DNA of 64,000 bases from Mermis nigrescens (taxonomy: Eukaryota; Nematoda; Enoplea; Mermithida; Mermithidae). The DNA is taken from positions 1,262,384-1,326,383 of the forward strand of contig JAVLUZ010000228.1 of NCBI GenBank assembly GCA_036768485.1, given 5' to 3'. The notes beneath the pieces are model-generated. The model did not search any database. It was not told the DNA's origin and saw only the letters and a list, made by a program, of their open reading frames with translations. Below, piece by piece: positions 1-8,917 of the stretch. The position numbers and the translations under genes were made by a program. Within the stretch, counting starts at the first letter, position 1; each line of letters starts with the position of its first letter.

Positions 1-2757
1 TCACTCTCAGTTAAGTACCAGTGGTGCTGTAAGCAATTATGTCAAGAAATTGAGAACTTTATGCTTGAGATAGGTACAGTAGCTACCTATGATGGTAGAA
101 CAGTATTTAGTGATTTAGGTGACGTAGGTGGTTGCGCACCAAATACAGGTCAGTGTCTAAATAATGATGGCACAATAGTCTGGAATGCGACAGACATTGA
201 GCCTGCTTGTCTTCTTGCTTTTAAGGGTAATTATGATGCTTTATTTAGTGATCATTATATAATTGTTGAGAAACTACAAGCATCGTTCAGTATTAAGTCA
301 ACTTATAAGGCGTGCAGCCATTTAAGTGCAGTGTTTAATACTCATCAAGGTGCTTTTTTACAATTTAATTCGAGTTCTAGACGCGATTTTAATAATTATG
401 CAGCAGGCAAAACTCAGTTAAGTGAAAGCGATCCAGTAAATGCAAAATTGAATTATTTAGAATATCAAATGATAACTTCTGATAAGAATAATTTTCGCTT
501 TATGTGGACTGAATTATGTAATCACGCACAACAATACCTAGATTTAATATGGCAGTTATTACAGTTTGACGCAACCCTAGGCGCACGTGCTTTATTACAA
601 CGTAACGATATCGCTGCACAATTTGTAGGCGAAACTCTTACAGTCTGGCGTTGTAAACAAATTACTGACGCCCAGGTGATACATAATCATAAGATAAATG
701 ATACCTGCTACGTAAATATTCCAGTTTTCCTAAAAAATGAACTATTTTTTGTAAGTCCAGGTTCTTCAGATCTCGTATCGTTTTCCCCAAAAATTGATTG
801 TAATCATCGTACAGTACCAATCTACCGTAATGACACAAAGTGGTTTACCCAATCTGGGCCCATCCATGTAAGCAAGGTACCGTTAAATTTATTGTGGAAG
901 GGTGACCATACCGTTTTTCAGTTTGATGCTCCAGCAGTTTTTCATGATAAACTTGCTGAATTGCCAGTAAGCCTTTCATACCTAAAACAATATATATTTC
1001 GAACTCACGCGCTTGAAAATAAGCTAAATAGTGTCTTAAAATACACTTCTGACTTATCTATAGAGCCTAATTTACTGCATGATGCCCTTACAGGTGTTGG
1101 CACGGGTGTAAAGGACGCAGTGAGTAAAGTTTACAACTCGTTAGAACATTTTGTAGACACCAGTCAGAAAAACTTTAATTCTGGCCTTAATTCGTTAATT
1201 GCTGGACCGGTACAGCTAATTATTAATGCACTCCTTCTCATACTTGTTATTGCAGGATTAGGGTATATAGCGTACTTATGTCTTATGTTTTATATGTATC
1301 GAAGACGAAGATCAAATTTTAGAGTAACAAATTCTTCTCAGAATAATATTGGCGAAGCTCTACTTGCATTATTGAAATTGAATAAGAAGAACAATGTTTT
1401 TGATCCTAAAATACCAGATGTTTCTTACAAAACTTCAGCGAACGATTGTGTAAAAATTCACGATATATCAGTCGCATGCATAGAAACTTCTTTACATCAG
1501 ACAAGCAATCATATTTTTGCTGATTATGACGATTCTGTGTATAATGCGAATGAATCTAACGACTTTACAAAACAAGATTTAGCAGATTTTACGTTTGAGA
1601 AGCACCCGCTGCCCGGTTTTGTTCCAGGCAGTTTTGGTAGATTCAGCGCTTGGTCACCTAATGATGACTGTACGACTTCTGATAATCATGACACAATGCA
1701 TGATACCTATATAGCGGATATTACTGAAATGAGTACTGAGCGACGAACACCTCATATTATAGTAACAGTGAATGGAAAGTTTAGAGTAGATGCGCTGATT
1801 GATACAGGTGCTGTTTTTTCGCTTGTTGATGCAGAAATAGTCAAGAAAATCAGAGATACCCCAATTTTTCCCACCTTTGCACAGCCATTAGCAGCGAATG
1901 GAAATTTTATACCCCTATTAGGTGAATGTTTTCTCACAATTACAGTCGCAGATGTTGATGAAACAATTTTAGTGCATATTCAAGAAAATTGCAGCAAACC
2001 TCTTCTTTTAGGATCCAATTTTCTATTTCGATTCAAAAATTATCAGTTTGACAACGAAAAACAATTCGTAAGATTTAAAGGAATGAAAATTCCTTGCAGC
2101 GGGTTACTGTACAATTCACCCATAAAGCGAGGTGCTGTAACCGTTGAAAATACATGTGATATTCCATCACGTTCAGTCATGTTAGTTCCTGTTAAAGTAT
2201 CACAACAATACAAGGACGTAAACAATGTGCAGTTCGAACCAAAGAATTTTCATTCTGGTTACGGAGCTTACTTCGCAGCCTCCATCAACAGCATAGCAGA
2301 TCAACAAATTTTAGTTCAAGCGCTCAATCCTTATACTTATCCTATCCGACTTTATAAAAACACTTGCGTGGGAAACATAAAATTCTACGACGGAAATACC
2401 GCTTCAGATAACTTTATTTTATCTGTAGTAAACACAAGTTTACAAAAGCAATCACGTGACTACATTCTTCAGCATGCAAAAATATCCGATAAACTGACAA
2501 TCAAAGAAAAAATGCAGCTTATTGACGTACTTTGTCTTTTTCCTACTTTGTATGCCTTAGACGAGAAAGACACCGGAAAAACTAATTTAGTTTCACATAC
2601 GATTAATACTGGAGATAACAGGCCAGTGAGACGTTTTCCATACCGTACATCACCAAAAGAAAAAGAACTGATCACTCAAGAAGTAAAAGCACTTGAAACA
2701 AAAGGCATTAGTCACTACAAGCGCATCTCCATGGGCCACAAATGTTGTTTTAGTTAG
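1..2757 (+). CDS. Glycoprotein-like ectodomain + transmembrane segment + retroviral-type aspartic protease (open at left edge)
   Basis: The frame is open from base 1; the first in-window Met is at 61, so the true start is upstream. Residues are counted from that Met. Residues 1-380 form an ectodomain-like region with scattered cysteines and N-glycosylation sites (for example WNAT near residue 42). Residues 385-413 are strongly hydrophobic, followed by four arginines (414-417), as in a type I membrane protein with a cytoplasmic tail. A retropepsin follows, with DTGA at 581-584 and a second conserved strand LLLGSNF near 647-653. The last ~40 residues enter the reverse-transcriptase N-terminus. 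I cannot place the ectodomain in a named viral glycoprotein family; a class III-like fusion glycoprotein is only a guess. Having the membrane protein ahead of the protease, where gag would be expected, is unusual. From about 2715 to the TAG at 2755-2757 the RT-like reading lies in the next frame, and 3' of the stop it is back in the original one. This points to two compensating small indels, not a functional boundary. Confidence 0.75.
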   Translation, partial: SLSVKYQWCCKQLCQEIENFMLEIGTVATYDGRTVFSDLGDVGGCAPNTGQCLNNDGTIVWNATDIEPACLLAFKGNYDALFSDHYIIVEKLQASFSIKSTYKACSHLSAVFNTHQGAFLQFNSSSRRDFNNYAAGKTQLSESDPVNAKLNYLEYQMITSDKNNFRFMWTELCNHAQQYLDLIWQLLQFDATLGARALLQRNDIAAQFVGETLTVWRCKQITDAQVIHNHKINDTCYVNIPVFLKNELFFVSPGSSDLVSFSPKIDCNHRTVPIYRNDTKWFTQSGPIHVSKVPLNLLWKGDHTVFQFDAPAVFHDKLAELPVSLSYLKQYIFRTHALENKLNSVLKYTSDLSIEPNLLHDALTGVGTGVKDAVSKVYNSLEHFVDTSQKNFNSGLNSLIAGPVQLIINALLLILVIAGLGYIAYLCLMFYMYRRRRSNFRVTNSSQNNIGEALLALLKLNKKNNVFDPKIPDVSYKTSANDCVKIHDISVACIETSLHQTSNHIFADYDDSVYNANESNDFTKQDLADFTFEKHPLPGFVPGSFGRFSAWSPNDDCTTSDNHDTMHDTYIADITEMSTERRTPHIIVTVNGKFRVDALIDTGAVFSLVDAEIVKKIRDTPIFPTFAQPLAANGNFIPLLGECFLTITVADVDETILVHIQENCSKPLLLGSNFLFRFKNYQFDNEKQFVRFKGMKIPCSGLLYNSPIKRGAVTVENTCDIPSRSVMLVPVKVSQQYKDVNNVQFEPKNFHSGYGAYFAASINSIADQQILVQALNPYTYPIRLYKNTCVGNIKFYDGNTASDNFILSVVNTSLQKQSRDYILQHAKISDKLTIKEKMQLIDVLCLFPTLYALDEKDTGKTNLVSHTINTGDNRPVRRFPYRTSPKEKELITQEVKALETKGISHYKRISMGHKCCFS

Positions 2758-4857
2758 AAAAAAACTGGAGGCCATAGACTATGCATTGATTTTCGAGGTT
2801 TAAACGAAGTGACCAAGAGAGATGTCTATCCTTTACCAAGGATAGATGACATATTGGATACCTTGAAAAATATGAAGTACTTTACAACTCTAGATCAAGC
2901 AAATGCCTACTGGAGCATTCCAATTGCACCAAACGATCGCGAGAAAACTGCGTTTAACACACCTTGCGGTTTATATGAATTTAACTATTTACCATTTGGC
3001 TTGTGCAACGCTCCAGCAAGTTTTCAACGCTTAATGGACATACTTTTATCTGGTTTACAATGGCAAACGTGCATGGTCTATCTTGATGATATTTTAGTTT
3101 TTGCGAAAACGCACAACGAAATGCTTATGAGGTTAAAAGACGTTTTAAGTCGTTTACATCACGGTGGTATGAAACTTCGATTAGATAAATGTAAATTCAG
3201 TTTCACTGAAGTAGAATATTTGGGATATAAGGTTTCTTGTGAAGGTATCCTTCCCGACGATCGAAAATTTGAAGCTATAAAAGCAATCAAAGAACCTAAA
3301 ACGGCAAAAGAAGTGAAAATTTTCCTTGGTCTGATCTCGTATTATCGAAGATTTATCAAAAACTGTGCTCAACTTTCGCAACCCCTCACAAAACTTTTAA
3401 AGAAGGGGGAAAAGTTCATTTGGACAGTTGAACAACAAAATGCATTCAATACTCTTAAGACTATGCTAATTGAACCGCCCATTTTAGTTCATCCTGATTT
3501 TGCTAAGCCATTTATCCTTCAAACCGATGCATCAGTTATGGGCATAGGAGCTATTTTAAGTCAAATAGGTACTGACGGATTAGAACATCCAATCGCTTAT
3601 GCTAGCAGAACTTTGAAGCCTGCTGAAAAAAATTATCCAATAACAGAACTTGAAACACTAGCAGTGGTCGAATTTGTTAAATATTTCCGACCCTATCTAT
3701 ATCTCAATGAAGTCACAGTATACACAGATCATACTGCGGTTAAATCTGTTTTAGAAAAGCCTAATCCTTCCTCTCGTATCGCACGCTGGGGATTGGCTTT
3801 AGCAGGTACTAAGCTAAACATTTTCCCAAAAAAAGGAAGTGCTAATAAAAACGCAGATGCACTGTCAAGGTTACCTAATGAAAATCAGAGACCTTTCTTC
3901 GACATCGAATCTACTTTAATGAGTCGGCCACAAGAAAATAACCTAATATGTGCTTTAGAAAATCAAACCATTAGCATAAAAACTTTACAGCTTAAAGATC
4001 ATGAGCTCAAACCCATCATACAAAGTCTAAAGGAAAATAACAATAATCAGTCTTCTGCAACACAAAACTATGAATTACGTAATGATACTCTTTACCGAAA
4101 GCTTCATAGTAATTTCAAAATTGTGGTACCTAAGCAGATACAAAATCTAATAATTCAAACTCATCATGATGATGAGCTAACTGGCCATTTTGGACCACGC
4201 AAAACGATTCACCTAATTTCTCAATTTTACTATTGGCGTACAATGCAAAAGGATGTAAAGGAATACTGTAAAGTGTGTAAATTGTGCCGAGTAAATAATT
4301 CAATGCGACACAAAATATTGGCTGATTTGAAGCCTATAATTGCAAACGGACCTTTTGAACGCTTAGGATTAGATTGCATGGGACCATTACCAATCACTGA
4401 AAAAGGTAATCGTTTCATTGTTGTATTCACTGATTATTTTACAAAATATGTCGAGGCTTTTGCAACAGAAAATATTATAGCTGAAACCATAGCACATTTA
4501 TTTGTAACAAAAATAGTATGCAGACATGGTGCACCACGTATTTTACAATCAGACCAAGGAACTGACTTTACTTCTCACCTCATGAAAGAAGTAACGAACA
4601 TCTTAGGTACAAAAAAAGTACATAGCACTGCATATCATCCCATCTCTAATGGCGAGGTGGAACGTACTAATCAGACTCTAGCAACTCGTATACGAATGTA
4701 TGTTGAAATTAATCAGAAAGACTGGGACGATCATCTCCCATTTGCAGTTTTTGCAATTAACATTACTGTGAATGACTCAACTCAATATAGTCCAGCCGAA
4801 CTTGTATATGGGCGTTGTTTACCTAAATTACCAATAGACATTGCACTGACAACATGA
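2758..4857 (+). CDS. pol: Pol: reverse transcriptase, RNase H, integrase
   Basis: Open from just after the stop at 2757 and in the same frame as the upstream ORF. Residues are counted from the GTG at 2809. The RT palm has the catalytic box YLDD at 91-94, preceded by the PFGLCNAPASFQ motif. RNase H follows, with its first Asp in QTDAS near 239, the Glu in ELETLAV and the Asp in YTDHTA. The integrase has the HH-CC zinc domain (His-x-His near 452-460, CKVCKLC near 486-492) and the DDE core: Asp 522, Asp 582 and Glu 618, giving D-x35-E. All catalytic residues are present, so domain loss is not the reason for inactivity. The frame ends at 4857, where a small length change moves the remaining integrase C-terminus into another frame. 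Confidence 0.9.
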   Translation, partial: KKTGGHRLCIDFRGLNEVTKRDVYPLPRIDDILDTLKNMKYFTTLDQANAYWSIPIAPNDREKTAFNTPCGLYEFNYLPFGLCNAPASFQRLMDILLSGLQWQTCMVYLDDILVFAKTHNEMLMRLKDVLSRLHHGGMKLRLDKCKFSFTEVEYLGYKVSCEGILPDDRKFEAIKAIKEPKTAKEVKIFLGLISYYRRFIKNCAQLSQPLTKLLKKGEKFIWTVEQQNAFNTLKTMLIEPPILVHPDFAKPFILQTDASVMGIGAILSQIGTDGLEHPIAYASRTLKPAEKNYPITELETLAVVEFVKYFRPYLYLNEVTVYTDHTAVKSVLEKPNPSSRIARWGLALAGTKLNIFPKKGSANKNADALSRLPNENQRPFFDIESTLMSRPQENNLICALENQTISIKTLQLKDHELKPIIQSLKENNNNQSSATQNYELRNDTLYRKLHSNFKIVVPKQIQNLIIQTHHDDELTGHFGPRKTIHLISQFYYWRTMQKDVKEYCKVCKLCRVNNSMRHKILADLKPIIANGPFERLGLDCMGPLPITEKGNRFIVVFTDYFTKYVEAFATENIIAETIAHLFVTKIVCRHGAPRILQSDQGTDFTSHLMKEVTNILGTKKVHSTAYHPISNGEVERTNQTLATRIRMYVEINQKDWDDHLPFAVFAINITVNDSTQYSPAELVYGRCLPKLPIDIALTT

Positions 4858-4900
4858 AACATCTCCTTATACGGTAGATATTGATTCGTTCAATGATGCA

Positions 4901-5305
4901 GTGAAACAGCACTTTACACAAGCTCTATGTATTATTCATAATCGCATTTTAGAATCACAACAAAAATATGCAAAGTATTACAATAAAAGAGCACATAATG
5001 TCGATTATAAGATTAATGATTTAGTCCTGAAAGAATCTCAAATTATCAAGCGAGGCTTGTGTAAAAAGCTTTCACAAATTTATCAAGGCCCTTATAAAGT
5101 AGCTGCGGTTGACTATCCAAACATTACCATACAGTCTTTGACTAAACCTACAGAAATTGAGATGGTGCATGTTAACCGTACTAAACCATATTTTAACAAA
5201 ATGGTGCCGGTGTTAGTGGAAAATACGCCTAATAAAATCCAGTCAATGAATGATACTCTCGAGGATGAGGAAGATGATTCAAGTGACTCAGAAGTAGAAT
5301 ACTAA
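4901..5305 (+). CDS. Integrase C-terminal region, frame-shifted from pol
   Basis: A 134-residue frame, readable from about 4867, that continues Pol after the break at ~4850-4870. It has the basic helix with QQKYAKYYNKRA and an SH3-like strand with YQGPYKV, both typical of the integrase tail of Ty3/gypsy elements. It ends in an acidic stretch (EDEEDDSSDSE) before a TAA. This is almost certainly part of the same ancestral polyprotein and not a separate gene. No env-like frame follows it: 5306-5539 is non-coding, which is notable because the glycoprotein-like region lies upstream. Confidence 0.75.
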   Translation: MKQHFTQALCIIHNRILESQQKYAKYYNKRAHNVDYKINDLVLKESQIIKRGLCKKLSQIYQGPYKVAAVDYPNITIQSLTKPTEIEMVHVNRTKPYFNKMVPVLVENTPNKIQSMNDTLEDEEDDSSDSEVEY

Positions 5306-5551
5306 GCCAATTAATGTTAATCATCAGAGCGTGTTCTGCTCAAATGTAGGACCTACATAGTTATCTATATTCTACTCAAAATATATGCCTGTATATTCAT
5401 TTTAGTACTACATTATATGTGTTAAATAGTATTTATTTAGTTTATCTAAAGCGAATATCATGTTTCACTTTACACTTCCTACTCAACAGCTTTACATTAC
5501 CGATTATTAGTTTTCCAATCGTACGAGGACGTCCGAAATAAAGAAGGGGGA
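5306..5551 (+). other. Non-coding spacer and polypurine tract of the retroelement
   Basis: There is no reading frame after the pol tail. The last 12 bases, 5540-5551 (AAAGAAGGGGGA), are a purine run directly before a TGT, which is the expected position of the plus-strand primer for reverse transcription. Confidence 0.75.
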
Positions 5552-6068
5552 TGTAACGTAGAAATCCAACGCAAGACACACAAAGCATACAACATCAGTC
5601 GACGTGATTAGCCGCCCTTAGACAATAAAGCCTACGTGAAATCTAGTCACTTACTTCTCTTTTTCACTTTGATTTACACTAATTGTTTTTTTCAGTTTTA
5701 TTACTTTTTCTACGTAACTGACGAATACCGCCCAATTGTTACTTTGTCCACGCGCATATTAGCTATCTTGCACTTTTTTGACATTTTTCGCATATCTTTT
5801 CAATTGCACTAATTTATTGCGTTAAAGTTTTCCTAATGCGTCAGAAAAAACCCATTAGTATAATCTGCGTAAAACTACGTTTAAGAGCTAGTATAAAATC
5901 TCGTGTTATAGTATATATAGTGGATTATTGCTGTTATTATGATGTCGTGTTGGTTCTCGGATTCTGCTATTCAATTGAATATACAGATGCCTCCGAAGCC
6001 TTACCGTAAGTTAATAATTCCATATTAAAGTTATCCTTAGTTCAACTGCGTTATCCCTTACTCTCACA
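5552..6068 (+). repeat. 3' long terminal repeat
   Basis: Begins TGTAACG directly after the polypurine tract and ends CTCTCACA, giving the TG..CA ends of an LTR, 517 bp long. It holds a TATAAAA at 5893-5899 and a TATATATA at 5913-5920, either of which could be the core promoter. The 5' LTR is outside the window, so LTR identity and the target duplication cannot be checked. Confidence 0.75.
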
Positions 6069-6308
6069 GGTGGCGCGCTCAAGCGTTCCCAGCAGGGTCC
6101 GGGACAGAGTCCCGGAAAATTTTTGTAAGAAAAGCATTTTAAAGTTGAAGAGTAACTTTAAAAGTTTTTGCAAAATCAACCGAATCTCGGTTCTGAATCA
6201 AGCCCAAAAACACTTAAAATTGATGAACTCCTATATTGCACAAAACTTCTGAGCTGAAATGCGTTTTTCGATCTCTGCTAATTACATAGCGCAGCAATGG
6301 TTTGCTGC

Positions 6309-6852
6309 CATAGGTGGGCGGCACCAAAGTTCTGGGGGTGCATGATTTTTTCAAAGGTAAAAAAATGCCCTTAAAAATGGTGGTATGGCGAAAAACACCA
6401 TTTTTCAACGTTTCTCATCGAGCACTATCCATTGGCTTCAAAAAGTTACGAAAAAAAACAAAAAAAAATTCGAAAATTGAATTCTGGGGAGTATTTTGAT
6501 TTCTGGGGGTGGGGGTTATTTTGGTTTCTCGGGGGGGGGGCTGACACCCTCCAAACCACACCTGGGCGTGGTTTGGGGGGTATGCACCCCCAGAAACCAA
6601 AATACCCCCCCCCCAGAAATCAAAATACTCCCCCCAGAATTCAATTTTTGAAAATTTTTTTCGTTTTTTTCGCAATTTTTTGATGCCAATGGATAGTGCT
6701 TGGATGAGAAACGTCGAAAAATGGTGTTTTTATCGCCATACCACCATTTTTAAGGCCATTTTTCGACCTTCAAAAAAATCTTGCACCCCCCCCCCAGGAT
6801 TTTCTTGCTGCCCACGTATGCTCCAAACCCCCTCCCCCAACGCCCAGGTATG
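6309..6852 (-). mobile_element. hAT-like MITE family A (reverse copy) carrying a nested forward copy
   Basis: Ends CATAGGTGGGCG and CGCCCAGGTATG, the imperfect ~12-bp terminal inverted repeats of family A. Flanks TTTGCTGC / GTCGCTGC may be a diverged 8-bp TSD. A second copy of the same family in the opposite direction sits inside it near the right end. Confidence 0.75.
6557..6820 (+). mobile_element. hAT-like MITE family A, nested inside another family A copy
   Basis: Starts CACACCTGGGCG and ends GCCCACGTATG. It is flanked by a perfect 8-bp TSD CTCCAAAC (6549-6556 and 6821-6828), which is a family A internal sequence. It therefore jumped into its own relative, leaving a large fold-back structure. 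Confidence 0.88.
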
Positions 6853-7680
6853 GTCGCTGCCAATAAGATATAGAAAAATGTATCAATGAAACTTTTGTTC
6901 TTACCGTTTTCAGGCCCATTTGTGGCCTTTTTATTAACAAGATGCAGTTCAGAAAACAGGAAATGCGCAAAAACATAAGAAAATTTGGCCATTCCTTTCA
7001 TTTAAAATAGGATTATGTGTCCTTGTAAAGAAAGACAAACAAAGGAAAGAATAGACAAACCGGTACACAAAAGACAAACAAAGCAGAGAATAGACAAACT
7101 GGTACACAATCATTTTCGCCTTTTTACTATTATGCTCTCGACAAGCATGCACAGTTTCATTCAACGAACAAATAGTGCATTAAATTACTAGTGATGTAAA
7201 GTGCTGGATTATTTTAACTGATTCAAGCTTTTAAATTCATTGGATCTATATAGCAACGCGCCGGCAAACTTTAACGTTTTTGCCTTTTTGAGCTCAGTTT
7301 TCTGGACACACATTGCAACAAAAAAATCAACAATATTTCTGAAAAATTTGGGGGGGGGCATGTGCCCCCAATGCCACACCCCTGGCTACGCCTATGTGCT
7401 GTGTACCTAAGGTCAGTGGCCATTGTGGAGGAGTCTCCTCAAGGACACGTACATATGGTGCTGGATGACCCCAAGTCCATAGCTAAAAGTTTATTCCGGG
7501 AGGGGCGAAAAATTCTGAAAGTCAGATATGTATAACGAGAACAATTACGAGTCAAAAATAGATGCATTTTTCAACGTTCCTCATGAAGAAAATTTTCAAC
7601 TTTAAAAATTTTCAGGTTATCCCAATTTCATATACAAAAATCTATCGCTTAATGTATCTGCGCAACTTATATCTCATCAC

Positions 7681-7899
7681 CCTATGTGGGCAGCACCAAA
7701 ATTCTGGAGGTGCAAGATTTTTTAAAGGTGTGATGGTATGGCGAAAAAACACAATTTTTAAACGTTTCTTATCGAGCGCTATCCACTGACATCAAAAAAC
7801 CGCGAAAAAAATTAAATTGAATTCTGAGGGAGGGGTATTCCGGTTTTTTTGGGGGTATTCGGCCTTTGGGGGTGCATACTACCCCCACGCCCACGTGTG
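7681..7899 (-). mobile_element. hAT-like MITE family A
   Basis: Perfect 8-bp TSD CTCATCAC at 7673-7680 and 7900-7907. The body matches the other A copies in reverse: GTGGGCAGCACC, a GGTATGGCGAAAAA block, GAGCGCTATCCA, GAATTCTG, G-rich tract, CACGCCCACGTGTG. Confidence 0.88.
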
Positions 7900-8484
7900 C
7901 TCATCACTCAGACCATAAACGATTTCTTAACTTTTGCTCTTTGTATTCTGCGCTCTGCAAAAAATGACCAGAAATTCATTAAGCGGCGCGAACAGTCTAA
8001 AAAATTCGTCATAATCTTCATGTCTAACCCCCTCCCCAATTTTAAACCCAGGAAAATTTTGCGTTCGCTAGGTCAAGAGTACGCTAAAAACCACTTATGA
8101 CGATTTTTTTATTCGCTTCAAGAATTTTTCATATTTTTCCATTTGGGGACCCATGTGATACAAAAAATTGTTGGTTTTGGAGGAAGAAAGAAGTGCTCCT
8201 GGTTCCCCACGACTATGCACCTGCCCAAGCCCATGCGTGTTCCTGACCCTACTTTCCTCACCTAGAACCAAAAGCTTTAGTTGGTTAGGTACCGCATTCG
8301 TGAATAAGCATCCTCTTCCATTCAATTTTTTATACATATCATGGCGGATCCCTTAAAGACAATCAAAAAAATGTTCAAATTGGATTTAAATTCACAAACT
8401 GCACAGAGAAGTAAATTTAGATTTTTTTCTAAAGGAACAATACGTAGGTACTTGAAATCTAATAAACACTAAAACGCAAATAAT

Positions 8485-8490
8485 TTTATT
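8485..8490 (-). promoter_or_regulatory. Probable polyadenylation signal of LPCAT
   Basis: AATAAA on the minus strand, 360 bases 3' of the LPCAT stop. The stretch 8491-8849 would be the 3' UTR and contains no recognised repeat. Confidence 0.5.
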
Positions 8491-8849
8491 TAAGGACAAA
8501 AACTTTGCACGGAATCGCAATTATATTACATATTAAAGTCGATGTCATGCATACTTTTATCGAGTTAATAAATAATACGATTTTCCGGGATAAAACATAT
8601 ATTACGATAAACTGTGTTCATATAATGCAATACAGTACGCGTAAATTATAATACCACGCATGCGATAAAAAGCAAATGGCAAACAGGCCTTGCTTGACTA
8701 TAATTTGCACACAAAAGCGACAAAAAATTCGCGCTCCGAATTTGGTATTTTTAATCACTTTTGCCAACCGAAAATTAATCAGATAAAACGAAATACAAGT
8801 GAATAAAATGAAGGTGATCCCGACATTCTCTCGTTTCACAATTTTTTTA

Positions 8850-8917
8850 CTAGTGACCAGATTTGGCAGCTGCCGGCAACAAGAGACCTCGATCCTTGAG
8901 CATTTCGAAGATTTTAT
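8850..8917 (-). CDS. LPCAT: LPCAT exon 13 (C-terminus and stop)
   Basis: Acceptor GGTTTTTTCAG; enters in the phase left by exon 12 and encodes KIFEMLKDRGLLLPAAAK to a TAG at 8850-8852. The similarity to the family C-terminus is weak; the assignment rests on phase, acceptor quality and position. Confidence 0.72.

Larger units (their letters stand above)
1..6068 (+). mobile_element. Ty3/gypsy-like LTR retroelement, 3' portion, with glycoprotein-like region upstream of protease
   Basis: The left part lies outside the window; the first reading frame is already open at base 1. Order seen: cysteine-rich glycoprotein-like ectodomain, membrane span, aspartic protease, reverse transcriptase, RNase H, zinc-binding and catalytic integrase, C-terminal integrase piece, polypurine tract, 3' LTR. 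RT-RNaseH-IN order and the Gly-Pro-Phe/Tyr-like region after integrase fit Ty3/gypsy. No gag-like zinc knuckle is visible. The frame is broken by a stop at 2755-2757 and a shift near 4850, so this copy looks inactive. The right flank at 6069 resumes a dispersed repeat that is also present near 14.3 and 16.2 kb, so the element inserted into that repeat. Confidence 0.9.
6069..7394 (-). repeat. Dispersed repeat family D, copy 1, interrupted
   Basis: Reverse-oriented copy of a repeat seen forward at 13565-14560 and 15489-16480. All share the outer end CATAGGCGTAGCCAGGGGG (here reversed at 7376-7394), a block with AAAAGGCAAAAAC, a segment on tracing an infection-free motif set of pyrimidine runs, and a distal part with GGTGGCGCGCTCAAGCG. 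It is interrupted by the MITE pair at 6309-6852 and cut on the left by the LTR element. The CAGGGGGCA-type end resembles hAT termini, but the other end is not visible. Confidence 0.6.

Noticed and set aside
2740..2765. Programmed frameshift or readthrough at the A-rich TTAGAAAAAAAC site
   Set aside because: Both flanking ORFs are in the same frame, so a frameshift would not join them. Two small indels explain the pattern better.
6214..6889. Several overlapping 60-86 aa frames on both strands
   Set aside because: All lie in the nested family A MITEs. Similar frames recur with every copy, rich in Gly/Pro/Lys from C/G and A runs.
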